Shown: one piece after another, positions 12,918 through 23,275 of the stretch
Layout of the letters: the number at the start of each line of letters is the position of its first letter
Position numbering within the stretch: the stretch's first letter is position 1
Assembly: GCF_016801865.2 (NCBI RefSeq)
Contig: NC_068938.1
Coordinates: forward strand, 16,367,452 to 16,431,451
DNA length: 64,000 bases
Direction: 5' to 3'
From: Culex pipiens pallens
Taxonomy: Eukaryota > Arthropoda > Insecta > Diptera > Culicidae
Notes under the pieces: model-generated
What the model saw: the letters and a program-made list of their open reading frames with translations, nothing else
Told to the model about the DNA's origin: nothing
Database searches by the model: none
Translations under genes and position numbers: made by a program

Positions 12918-15887
12918 AATTTGCAATTTTCGGTTGAAGTATGACTGTAACAATGTAGAAAGCATTTTGTGATAATTTTTGCTTCAAAATTAAGAAAGTT
13001 AGACATGAAATTTTCAAATATGTTTTTTCCCTCATCGACCTTGACCAGGGCCCAGGGGCAAAAACTTACAATATAATTTGTCCAGTCTTAGTTAATGCCA
13101 CCAAATATTTTATCAAATTCGCTATGTTTTTTCATACCTGTTGATGGTTTCTTCTTAATTATTTTTCATTTAAATTCTTGGAATCTGATTTGTAGCTTAT
13201 GATTTCTTCTTGAAATAACAGGTTTTGTACTAATTTATTTTGTATTTTGTTTTAACAATTTTATTCTCTCCATAATTTGGTTACTGATTCTGATGTTTCC
13301 ACTTTACTAAAATAGTGTTAAAGCGCCATAAAAAAGTAAAAAAAAAAATGCTGTTCACAGTGAATTACTACAATACAGATTGTTTTAAACAAAAGGTCGA
13401 TTATTTATACTTCATTTTAATTTTAATGTTGCTTGAACATTTTTTTTTTATTTGCATTTCCATTGAAATACAACGTACTTTTTTGCCATCGTAGCTTAGA
13501 ATAACAATTCTTAAACGAACTTTTCTCAATAATCTGAGTGCTAAAAAGTTCACTTTTTGGAATCTGTTTTGGAGTTTGACACTAATCTTGCCGTCAAAAA
13601 TCATGCAAGTGATGAAACAAATTCAATTCAAAGAATGTTTTTCGGAATTGTGAAAAATGCCGTATTCAACTCGTTACAAATTTTGATTTTCTAAGCACTC
13701 GTCGTATTTATCGAACTCGATAAACTTAGTTGGGTAAATGAAAGACTCGTGATGAATAATCTTATTTTTCAACTAGTTGCATGAGCTACTATTTAGTTCT
13801 TTTTATTTAAAATCAAAATCCTGATTTCAGAATTTACGATAAAAATATAGTTTCAGGTCCTACTACTCATTTCAAATTCCAATATTGGTGCATCATTAAT
13901 TTCACTCAACAGTTTCTCCCTTAAAAAAGTGCCCTCCATTCATTTGGTATTAGTCAGCCAAGCTTCCGAAATCCTTGTTCTAAGCAGCCTCACATTTAGC
14001 ATATCCATAAATCTAAATCAACGCATTTCTCACCCCACTATCGTCCGGTCCATTTGTCATTATTTGTGTTATCTACTTTCCGGTTTGTTTTTCGATTTGA
14101 CGGCATTGAATTATGACTTTTTTCTTCAGCGAGTTAGATTTTTCACTATCGTAACAGTTTTTAGCCTTCCTATTTAGTTTGTGTGGACATAAATGATAGC
14201 TGGTTTTGATGTTATTTTCATAGCATTGTGTTTTTCATTAAGAGATTCTTTGAAAATGATTTGCTTGAATTGAGGTTCCCTGTTATAACAACACAGACGT
14301 TATCAGTAAGCTTTGTTATTTTTAGCACATTACATTTCGTTCGAACTTTTCGATCTTCATTCTGCTTTAAAGTTGTTTTTTGAATCTTTTCCTTTAATCG
14401 TCAATTTGCCTTCAGGATAACAAAAAAAAAATCTTCGAGAAACCAAAAAATCAAATCAAATCGATAAAGTTTAGAGCTATTTACACGTCACTGTTTGCCT
14501 CAATTTCCCGGCCCATTGACTGCGCTGATGAAGTCGATTATTGCTAACATTACCAGAAGGAAAGCGAGATCGAAAAAAAAGTGGAACTCTTTGAAGGATG
14601 CGAAAAATTTAAGGGGGGTTGAAAAGGCTAGAACAAAAGAGGGATCGATGAGGGGAAAAAATGAATCAAAACTGATAGCAATAAATTAATAATGGGAGGA
14701 AACAGAACTGATCAGTGAGAGAAAAAAAGGTGGAAAAGCGATACTGCTGACTATTCTCCAAAGAGTAAACTGCCTTGGAACAATTTTGGGGGTTTAAAAA
14801 CTTTAATTTGGGTTTAATGTTAATTCGTCGTCTTCTCACTACAATTTCATGAGATAAGAATCGTATCAAATTTAATGTCAAATCAATGGTATATTTATCC
14901 CAAACATTATGAATTACTTAAGGAATTTCAACTTTTAAATGAAAAAAATAATGTTCTTCCAAAAATTTCAAGATATAATTTTCTGGTCAATTTCGAGTAC
15001 TTGGCAAAGTTATTAGTTTATAAAAGAACTTTTTGGAAAAAAATGACATGTAACATACAACATACAACATAACAGCAGAATTCAATTGAAATGGAAAATA
15101 ATTCATTAAAAAAAATGTGCAACAGAAAAAATATTGACGGAAAATTAAAATTTTCATACAATTTTAATAATTTTAATAATTTGACGTTGCTGAAATACAA
15201 ATTCTAAATATTATTTTTTTGTAAACAAACAGTTTTTCGCAGTTTCAGCTAATTTGCTCTATTTCAACTGAAGATTCCTGTATCTATCTGTTTGATTTTC
15301 AATGCTAATAAAATTAATCCTTTAATTTTTTTTTGAAATTAAAAAAAAAAGTTTTGCATTTTTAAATGGCTAAAGATAATTTCTGTCTTGTCTGTGTACT
15401 GCCCATGATCGCATAAATGTCCCATATGCATTTTTATCACTTTTGAGTTATTGATGCAGTTTGGTTCAAAATCATGTGCTCTTTTTAAAAATCCTATAAC
15501 ATCCAGCTCTTTGTTCTAGAAATCGGGAGGGAATCCAGTTTTTACGTGAAAACTTAACACGTAGCCTTATGTGTGGGACAAACTCGCCTTGCGTTTTTCT
15601 CAGCTTGCTGTTTTTTGCATATGGGACATTTATGCGATCATGGGCAGTGAAGTCTTTCAAATATTTTTTTTTCAAATATTTTGTGTACAAAATGTCAAAT
15701 TAAAAAAATAATTTTGCTCAATTTATTTTGGCCAATCTTTGCAATTAAAAAAATATGTTTCGAGAAAAAATTTGGACGGCATTTAACCACTCTGGAGAAA
15801 GATTCTAAAACTCATTGAATATGATAAATTATATTTGAAAGCAAAAAAGTCTTTTTATGATGTTTCAGTTAAATGGTCCGTTAGTGA
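12918..15887. other. No gene seen; AT-rich
   Basis: Frames are short and AT-driven. The 15400-15650 stretch contains an inverted pair (CTGCCCATGATCGCATAAAT and its complement about 230 bp apart), suggesting a small decayed palindromic element. Confidence 0.45.
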
Positions 15888-16361
15888 CCCGGGCAGACGG
15901 TAATAACAAAATTTATGCCATTTCAATAACATATACTGTTAAAATAACAAAAAACGTTATGGAATCTTCTCGAAAAATCAAATTTTTGCATAAGAGTTTA
16001 ATAACAGTTTATGTTATCAGAACAAAATTTGTCATTGGTCTGATATTGGTTGAAAGCCAAAACAACTTTGGAATAACATTTTTTGTTATGGAAGAATACC
16101 TCCAACTGTTATTGGGATGATCGGATTAGTTGTTAAAATAACAAAAAATAATAACAAAGATTTGTTCGAAAAATAACAAAAAATGTTATTAGTCTGTTAT
16201 TACAATAACAATGCAATAACAAAAAAAATCATAACAACGAATAACAAATCCTGTTATAAATAACATAAAATGTTATTGGCCTAGTATTTTCAAATATCAA
16301 AATATGTTATTTTATTAAATTATTTTATTTGTTATTTCAAAGTTATTTCCGTCTGCTCGGG
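15888..16361. mobile_element. CCCGRGCAGACGG MITE with ATAACA motifs, 474 bp
   Basis: The left terminus is CCCGGGCAGACGGTAATAAC and the right, inverted, CCCGAGCAGACGGAAATAAC, with GA on both flanks. The interior repeats TAACAAAAAATGTTAT-like palindromes. One frame (15857-16120) is open by chance and has no recognisable domain. Confidence 0.82.
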
Positions 16362-18920
16362 GAGACATAGACGTTTTTGTTAAAACTTATCAGTTTCAGT
16401 TATTTTCTGCTTTCTGACTTTTGTTTTATTCAAAATAGTGATTATTCAGGATATAAATTTCACTACTTCTTACAAAATTTAAGATTTAACTAATACGTAA
16501 AGCATTATTAAAAAATGTGTTTTTACTTTAAAACAATCATGAAAATTACAGCAAAATTAAGCCATTTTTAAGAGTTATCTCTCATCATTCGAACTATTCA
16601 AGTTCAGTTGAAATCAATATTTCTTTTTTTTTATTCCAGAATTGTTTGCTTTTACTCCAGAAAAAGCATGCAAATTTCCACTTCCAGGACGGTTCCGCAC
16701 TCGAGTGACAATTTGATTGGGATTGAACAGGGGCAGCGTTCACCAGCAGCAGCAGATAAAAGCTTATGAATGTGACAAGTACAACTTTCTCCCAGTTGAG
16801 AAAAAGCCAAACGTGGTGGAAGGGTGAAAGCTTTTGTTCTCTCTCTCTCTCCCAAAAGTGGAGGGGGTTGTTTTCCACTCGCTTTGAAGAAGAAGAAGCA
16901 ACGCTGATGCAATTCCACCGAGGGGTGGAAAATTGGCACTGAATTCTGGGCAGCAACAGTTGGTGTGAAATGTTGTCACACAGTTTGTGGTGAATGAAAG
17001 AGGTGGTCATGGAATTTTTCGGTGGTCGAAAATTGTTTCCAAAATTTTGCTGCATGTCTGAACTAATATTTTTGTGTGAGAAAGTTTTGAACCAAAAAAC
17101 ACAACAAAACTCGTAACTAAATTAGGAGAGACTCTTTTGCCGTTCTGTTTCCACGCAAAACTTGCAGAATTGATATTGAAAAGTGGTCCAGCAGATGGTA
17201 AAGTTCCCACTCACAAACAACCATGCAAACGAGTGTGGGTTGAGGGGATGGGGGGAGGGTCAACCGGAAGGATCAACAACAGGGCAGAGTTTTCCAATTT
17301 ACTGGCAAAGTTTGCTGTTTGTCACACCACTGCCCACAACTCACACACTCGCAGTGTCATTTGTTGTAGCATATTTTCAGGCGCTTCAATTAATATGTAG
17401 ATTGGTGAGAGGGGGGGGGGGGGGGGAGCGGAGAGGAGGAAAAATAAAACTGAAAAAGTGGGAGGGTATTTTTGTGTACAGTTGACTATGTTGGTCCCAT
17501 ATGTTGGTTTTATGTAGGTTTTAACAAGTGTGTATTCCAGTCGTGTGGGCGTGTGTGTGTGTGGTGTCAATCAGGGGTTTTGCGACAACTTTCTGTTGAG
17601 TAGTTTCATAACTTTGGAATCACGTGCTTAATTTTATAAAAGCGTGTTGATGAAAGGCAGCCGTTTTCGATTCTACTGCTTCTGTACGACACTTGTGAAA
17701 ATAGTTTTGCTTTCAGCACCCATTCTACGCCAGGGAAATTGAGGTAAACCATAATTTTACCCAAAAATAAATTAAAGAAACATTTACGAACACACATCGA
17801 GAGCGAGAGTAGGGGAAAGGAATAAACTCTTTTTCATTCTTAGTTTTCATTATTTACAAGCCCTCCAAGAGAAAGTCCTTTCCTAGCAAGAGTTGCGAAT
17901 TTTCCGAAGTTGGCGAATTGCGGGTGAAACCGAGTACGAACAGAGCTACCAATCCGTTTTGTTGCACTTAAAACTGTGTGTTTGGTAAAGATCAACTAAT
18001 TCTTAAAAAATTTCTGAATGTGGCAATTCCATTTTTTGTTTATTTTGCTTTATTAAATTTGCGTTCCAATTATTTTTTTCATGAATAATATTTTTCAAGT
18101 TTTTTTTTTGTGAAGTGAAAATGATTTTTTTTTATGTTTATTTTCTTTATCGAATTCAAATTAATTCGTTCCATTCTTTCAAAAAAAAAAAAAAAGAAAA
18201 AAAAAAAAACGTTCCCTATTAAACTCGAGTAACCCAACTTCAATGTGACAGAGTTAATCAAGGATTATCCATAAACTTATTTTAAAGGCATTTTTAATAA
18301 AAATTTCATAAGGCTAATGCAAATATTCATTAAATTTTTTGCTGCTCCAAGGGATGAAAAAAATCATCAAAAATTAAAAAAAGTGTATGAAATGTGTACA
18401 TTTAAATCTGTAAATTAACCTCTTTTGATGTAATTTAATTAAACTTGCTTCGAAGAATCAAGGTTAAAAAGTTACAAATAATTTGAAACTACTTTAAACA
18501 ATTCAAAATTTTATCAGAAATACAAAGTTAAAAAAGAAAACATCGAGGAATGGTAACAGACTTGTGCCAGAGTAGCTGTGTAATATTTCCTTTGGTGGAG
18601 TGTGAAATTACATATTTTTCCTGTAATTTCACATATTCCTCAAAAGCTATCAGCCCTGTGTGAAAAAAACAAGGTTGCGCCCTAATTTAAAAAAATTGCC
18701 GAATAACCTCAAAAAAGTAGTAAAAGTTTTTCATTAAATTTATAAACCTTTAAAAGTTTATAAAAACATAACTTTTTTTAACTGTTTATGTAAAATTAAA
18801 TACTTTTTGTTATTTTTTGAAACATAAAAGAGCGTTTAAAATTTAAAAAAAATATAGGTAAATAGTAAAATAAAAAGTAAATCTTTTTCCTTGTTTAGCC
18901 TTTTTTACTGTAAATCGTAC
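16362..18920. other. No supported gene; unique GC-richer island
   Basis: Positions 16600-17560 are GC-richer. The longest non-Shaw minus frame apart from repeats (17055-16594, 153 codons) includes a hydrophobic stretch followed by NAAPVQSQS, but other frames on the same strand are also open and no family is recognised. A run of 16 G lies at 17411-17426. Positions 17821-18920 are AT-rich. Confidence 0.4.
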
Positions 18921-19270
18921 ACAGTTAAAACAATTGTAATATTACATTCGAAAATGATGAGAAATTTTATGTTTACAAAATTGAGCAATATTACCTCTTA
19001 AAAATTGTAGGTACACAAGAAATTATAAAAATACCGGTTTTTTATGTTTAAAATTATGTTCTGACCAAATTGCAATGGAATTCTCCAGTCAAGTAATTTA
19101 ATGTTGGGAAATAAAAATTTTTGTTTTTTCCTGAGTTTATGGTAAAATAACATTTTTTTATTGAAATAATTTTTAATTTTAAAATGTGTTAAAAATTCCT
19201 CTTTTCAGGTATGAATCCACTCTGAGAAAAAGTAATATTTTAGCTTTCAAATTGACATTATTTTTACTGT
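18921..19270. mobile_element. CACAG-family MITE, 350 bp, GTAC flanks
   Basis: Inverted ends ACAGTTAAAA and TTTTTACTGT are flanked by GTAC (18917-18920, 19271-19274). ATTGTAATATTACATTCG near the left end is shared with the 59582 copy. Confidence 0.65.
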
Positions 19271-19920
19271 GTACCTTTTAATATCTTTTTCAAATTCATC
19301 GAAAAGAAGTATTTTTGTTCGCCAAACATACAAAAATGCTGAATACATTACGTTATTACTGAATGCCCTCTAGTTGTTTTTTTTTCGCTAAAATAATTAT
19401 GATTTGAGTAAAAAATAAAAATAAAATTAAATATTAATAAATTAAAAAAAAATAAAAATATTCCCACTAATTAGCAAATTACTTTTGCATGCCTGAATAT
19501 GACTCAAAATTAGTACTTGATTTTAGCCCCTAGAAATTGAACCCCAGGCAGGGTTGCCAGGTTGCCAGAAAAATCAGAGAATGCCAGATTTTTCAAGTGT
19601 CAGCCAGAACAAAGATCAACACCTAAATTCCCAATTTATATGGAAATTCCCCCTTTTTCTCGAGCTTGGGAGCTTAGGTGTTAATCATGATCTGAGCCAA
19701 ATTTCGACAGATTTCTACAGACTTTCATTTCCCGTTGTTAAAATAGAGAATTTTGATTAAAAATTGATAAATTTTGTAAATATTTGTTCTAGTAAAAAGT
19801 TTAAATTCAACCTTTTTTGAGCTAGAAAATCCATAAACCATCTGAATTTATAAACTATTGAATCAATTTATATCCTCCTTCCCCTTATCCATCCAAATTT
19901 ACAAATTTAAAGATCTCAAG

Positions 19921-20148
19921 ATTTGTTCATTTGTTCATTTGTTCATTTGTTCATTTGTTCATTTGTTCATTTGTTCATTTGTTCATTTGTTCATTTGTTC
20001 ATTTGTTCATTTGTTCATTTGTTCATTTGTTCATTTGTTCATTTGTTCATTTGTTCATTTGTTCATTTGTTCATTTGTTCATTTGTTCATTTGTTCATTT
20101 GTTCATTTGTTCATTTGTTCATTTGTTCATTTGTTCATTTGTTCATTC
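19921..20148. repeat. Perfect 8-bp satellite, about 28 copies
   Basis: The plus strand repeats TTGTTCAT (ATGAACAA on minus) without visible interruption for about 228 bp, then degrades into TTCATTCATTCAAG. Because 8 and 3 share no factor, all three plus frames are open and give an octapeptide ladder (FICSFVHL), which is not a gene. Perfection implies recent expansion or ongoing length change. Confidence 0.97.
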
Positions 20149-20159
20149 ATTCAAGTTCT

Positions 20160-21176
20160 ATTGAAATAAAAAAGGAATTTGTTTCAAATTTCATAGAGTT
20201 TTTCGTTTATTGGGATCGTATTTGAAAATGATTTTTGATTGCTGAAATAGTTTTTCTTTTGTATTGAAGCTTGTATTATTTAATTTCTCCATTCAATCGT
20301 TTACTAAAACACACATTTCTTCGCACAACCATTTTCGGTTTCCTTTTTTTGTGAGAGATGCAATCAGCGTTTGGAGCTTCGAATTTTCTCATTTTGTCGA
20401 TTAAAATAACTTGATATCACTTTTCGTTTTGCCTCTTTTCTAAAATATACAATTTGGTTGTTTCTTTTTTTGTTGTCTTGGATTTGTTATCCTTCTTTTT
20501 GCGATATTCCATTTGTTTTTTTAAATGTAGTTTTTTTATTGATCATTTTTGCTTTATTTACAATCGTACAATATTTATAGGTGTTATATTCCATGTTGGT
20601 ATTTTTGCTTTGCTTTTATCTCGATTCAATAACTGTACAATTTTCAATTAGTAATAAGCGTTTGATATTCGTTTTGTTTTTTTTTATTAAAAGAATTCAT
20701 CATTGTATAAAAAATCTTTGCACTAGTCAAATTTGAAGGTAAAACTATCTCGCTGAACCGAAAGTTATCACTCTCTTGCTCTTTTTTTTGTTTTTGCTTT
20801 ATTTCTTCTAATTAATTATCAACACCGATTTAACATGTAACGAGGGTGGTTTCGAAACTAAACCTAGTCAGCTCAGCCGCTTTTAAGTAAAACAATCAAC
20901 TTTATAAAACAAAGTTTCTTTTTCCTCGCTCGCACCACAATCAATCCTCTCGCGCGTAGAATCCGGCGCTGTCACAATCTGCTTGGCTCGTACTAAATTC
21001 TCAATTCATGAAGTACAGAATTTTTCGACTTTTTTTTTAGCTAACCATCGAATCGAAGCGAAAAAGGCGGAAAAGGCAAAATTTGCGTGAGTCCCACGAT
21101 TTATTTTCTTTTTTGTTTGTTTTTGTTTGTTATTTAGCTGTAGAATATTTGTTGTTGCTTGTTTTCTCTCTTAAAT
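20160..21176 (-). other. Presumed Shaw 3'UTR (proximal part)
   Basis: Downstream of the final TAA the minus strand becomes A-rich and C-containing (plus strand T/G-rich) and loses coding character. AATAAA-type poly(A) signals read on the minus strand at 21105-21100 and 20803-20798, among others. The end is unknown. I set the boundary at the 8-bp satellite only because composition changes there. This is inference from position and composition. Confidence 0.45.
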
Positions 21177-21505
21177 TTAGCTATTTTTGAGTTTCCGTTC
21201 CTTGGTGCTCTTGGTGGAGGGGCCGAGTGAGGTCCGGCGGAGGGCGGAAATGGCCGCACTCGGGGTCATCCCGGCCAGCGTAACGACGCTGGTGCTCGTG
21301 GTCAGCTGTTGCGGTTGTTGATGGGTGGCAGTTGTGGCAGATGAGGGCGCCGCGTCCAACGACGGTGCCGGCAACGACGACGAACCCATCGGCGGGGCTT
21401 GAGCAGGACCGGTTCCGTTGCTGGCGTGGCCGGTGCCGTTCGACTCCGCCGGTGGAGCCGCGACGATCAGCTCCTCTCAAACGGCTCCCACGGGGTCCTT
21501 GGTTT
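21177..21505 (-). CDS. Shaw: Shaw last coding exon, with in-frame TGA and 99-codon downstream extension
   Basis: This is the terminal coding exon of the Shaw potassium channel. The acceptor tttctattggcatgcttccag (AG at 21507-21506) is followed by AA, which completes a Glu codon with the G ending the upstream exon. The frame then reads TKDPVGAV and stops at TGA 21479-21477. The fly protein, from memory, also has a TKD motif near its C-terminus, which supports the frame. Beyond the TGA the same frame runs 99 codons (EELIVAAPPAESNG..., Ala/Ser/Thr/Pro-rich, ending KLKNS) to TAA 21179-21177. By hand count about 74 of the 99 codons end in G or C, and GC content collapses right after the TAA. The extension is therefore probably translated, by readthrough or through an alternative acceptor at 21477-21476 that would rejoin the same frame. 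The exon and its frame are well supported; the extension is inference. Confidence 0.85.
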
Positions 21506-22359
21506 CTGGAAGCATGCCAATAGAAAGAAGAAAGAAGGACGGTTTTGAAAACGGGACGGTTCCGGGCAGGGTACGAAGTCTGAACACGAAATTCAACGTA
21601 AATTCACTACAACGAGAAACAGTCGCTTACCTTCTAAAAGTAATAAGGATAATTCAATTAAAATGTCTCGGGTACAATTTATTAAATTGCTTAATATTCA
21701 ACCCCATCAAGCAGTTTTCCAAAAACTCAGTTATAAGGATAATTTCATTAGTGTACCCCCACCCCTTCTTCCAACCCAACTTGAACAAAAATCCTATCAA
21801 ATTTCCCGCTACTCATTTTCTCGAGAAGAGGGCACCATATTTACATAATATCCATCCCCCCCGCTTCCTCCTCTCGGGCGGAGATGATGACATCTCAACA
21901 ATGGTCGACGGAAATTTTCGCTCGCGCTGCGTCGTCGTCTTACGGAATTGATTAATTGATCCTTCTGAGGAAATCGCTGCTCTCGGTGCTGCTTGAAGGA
22001 TGTTGAAAGTTGAAAGGGAAAAATTGGGAGGTTGACTGATGGAGGGATTTGAATTTTTGGCAGCAGCTTGCAGCATAGTAATAAGGTGGAGATTAACCCG
22101 TTGGGGATGTTAGTATGGATAGTAATTGGGTCAAAAACTAATTAAACTAACTAATTTGGCTACGCTCTTGCCATGGGCTAATTTGATCAAGATCTGCAAT
22201 GTTGTTGAATTTAAAAATTGAAGTTAGGTTTTTTTTCCAAACAAATAATGTAAAAATTTATGGGAATTCATGCATTCTATTCACTTTTTTTTGCCGTTCT
22301 TAGAAAATAATTTGGTTTACAAAAAAATCATTTCTATTCGGTACTTTTTGTTTTATAAA
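21506..22359 (-). other. Last Shaw intron, proximal part
   Basis: Intronic sequence upstream of the last exon acceptor. It is GC-richer to about 22090, possibly carrying splicing or regulatory information. The plus-strand frame 21418-21951 overlaps the exon antisense and is not supported. Confidence 0.5.
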
Positions 22360-23275
22360 ACAAATTGGTTGAACGAATTCCATGAGATTTAATTTCTTTA
22401 AAACTTGAGCAATTCTTTGAAATTTTTTGAATCAAGACTAACATTGAAAAGGGCCAAACATTCAATATTACGTCCTTTTGAAATGTTAGTCTTGATTTAA
22501 AGAAATTGAAAATATTTTTTTCAAAAAGATCAGAAAATTTTAGGAATGTTTCATATTTTAACATTGAAAATCGGACCTTTAGTTGCTGAGATACATTAGA
22601 AAATAATGGGTTGTTTGGGTGAGACTTAGGAAACAAGAAATTTCCTGATTTTAAATCTGTGCATGGCAATATCTCAGCAACTTAGGGTCGTATCAACAAA
22701 GTTCAAAAAGCAAAATATAGAGAATTTTCCCAGCTTTTCAAAAATATTTTTTTCAAGAATGGGCAAACTTGGGCACTAATTTCCAAAAATTAATAACTGC
22801 GACTATTTTCAAAAAAGTTACCGAAAAATGGCTTTAACTTGAAAACGGTGCACTTTATCAAAATTTCACTTAAGTACTTTTTGATTGCAAATTAGATTTT
22901 ACATCGAAAAATAAAGTTGAAATTTTTTTGCGACCAATATTTTGATTTAAAAAAAATCAGAATTAATTCATAAATTCATAACTCGGTCAAAGATTTTTTG
23001 TACATTCTGGAAATTTTTGAAAAGTTGGCATTTGAAGTCCCCTTAAACATATAAAAAAATAAAAAAAATCCTTCAAAAGATACAGATTTTTGACAATTTC
23101 ACACATCATTTTTGTATGAACAGCTGCCAAATTTGTATGGAAAATTATATTGTCAAACTAATGATGGAAATGGTTTCTTTGGGCATACCGAAGGCACCAT
23201 AAAAGTTTCAGCCAGATTGAAAAGTACACAAATCAAAATTAAAGAAAAAAGACCGATTTCGTAGGAATTGCTCAT
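22360..23275 (+). repeat. Dispersed repeat family A, long copy
   Basis: Landmarks are CAGCAACTTAGGGTCGTATC (22676), CTCGGTCAAAGATTTTTTG (22983) and the GTATGAACAGCTGCC end. An internal imperfect hairpin at 22430-22497 pairs AATCAAGACTAACATT with its complement. It lies in the last Shaw intron. No coding capacity or terminal repeats were recognised. Confidence 0.7.

Noticed and set aside
19858..20225. Three overlapping plus frames encoding a repeated FICSFVHL octapeptide
   Set aside because: Direct consequence of the 8-bp satellite; all three frames are equally open.
21181..21504. Alternative minus frame of the last exon (QGPRGSRLRGADRRGST...)
   Set aside because: Its phase does not fit the upstream donor, and its residue composition (Arg, Cys and His scattered) is that of an out-of-frame reading of the Ala/Ser/Thr extension.
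21418..21951. 177-codon plus-strand frame, one of the longest in the window
   Set aside because: Antisense to the last Shaw exon and its intron; openness is explained by the codon bias of the minus-strand exon.
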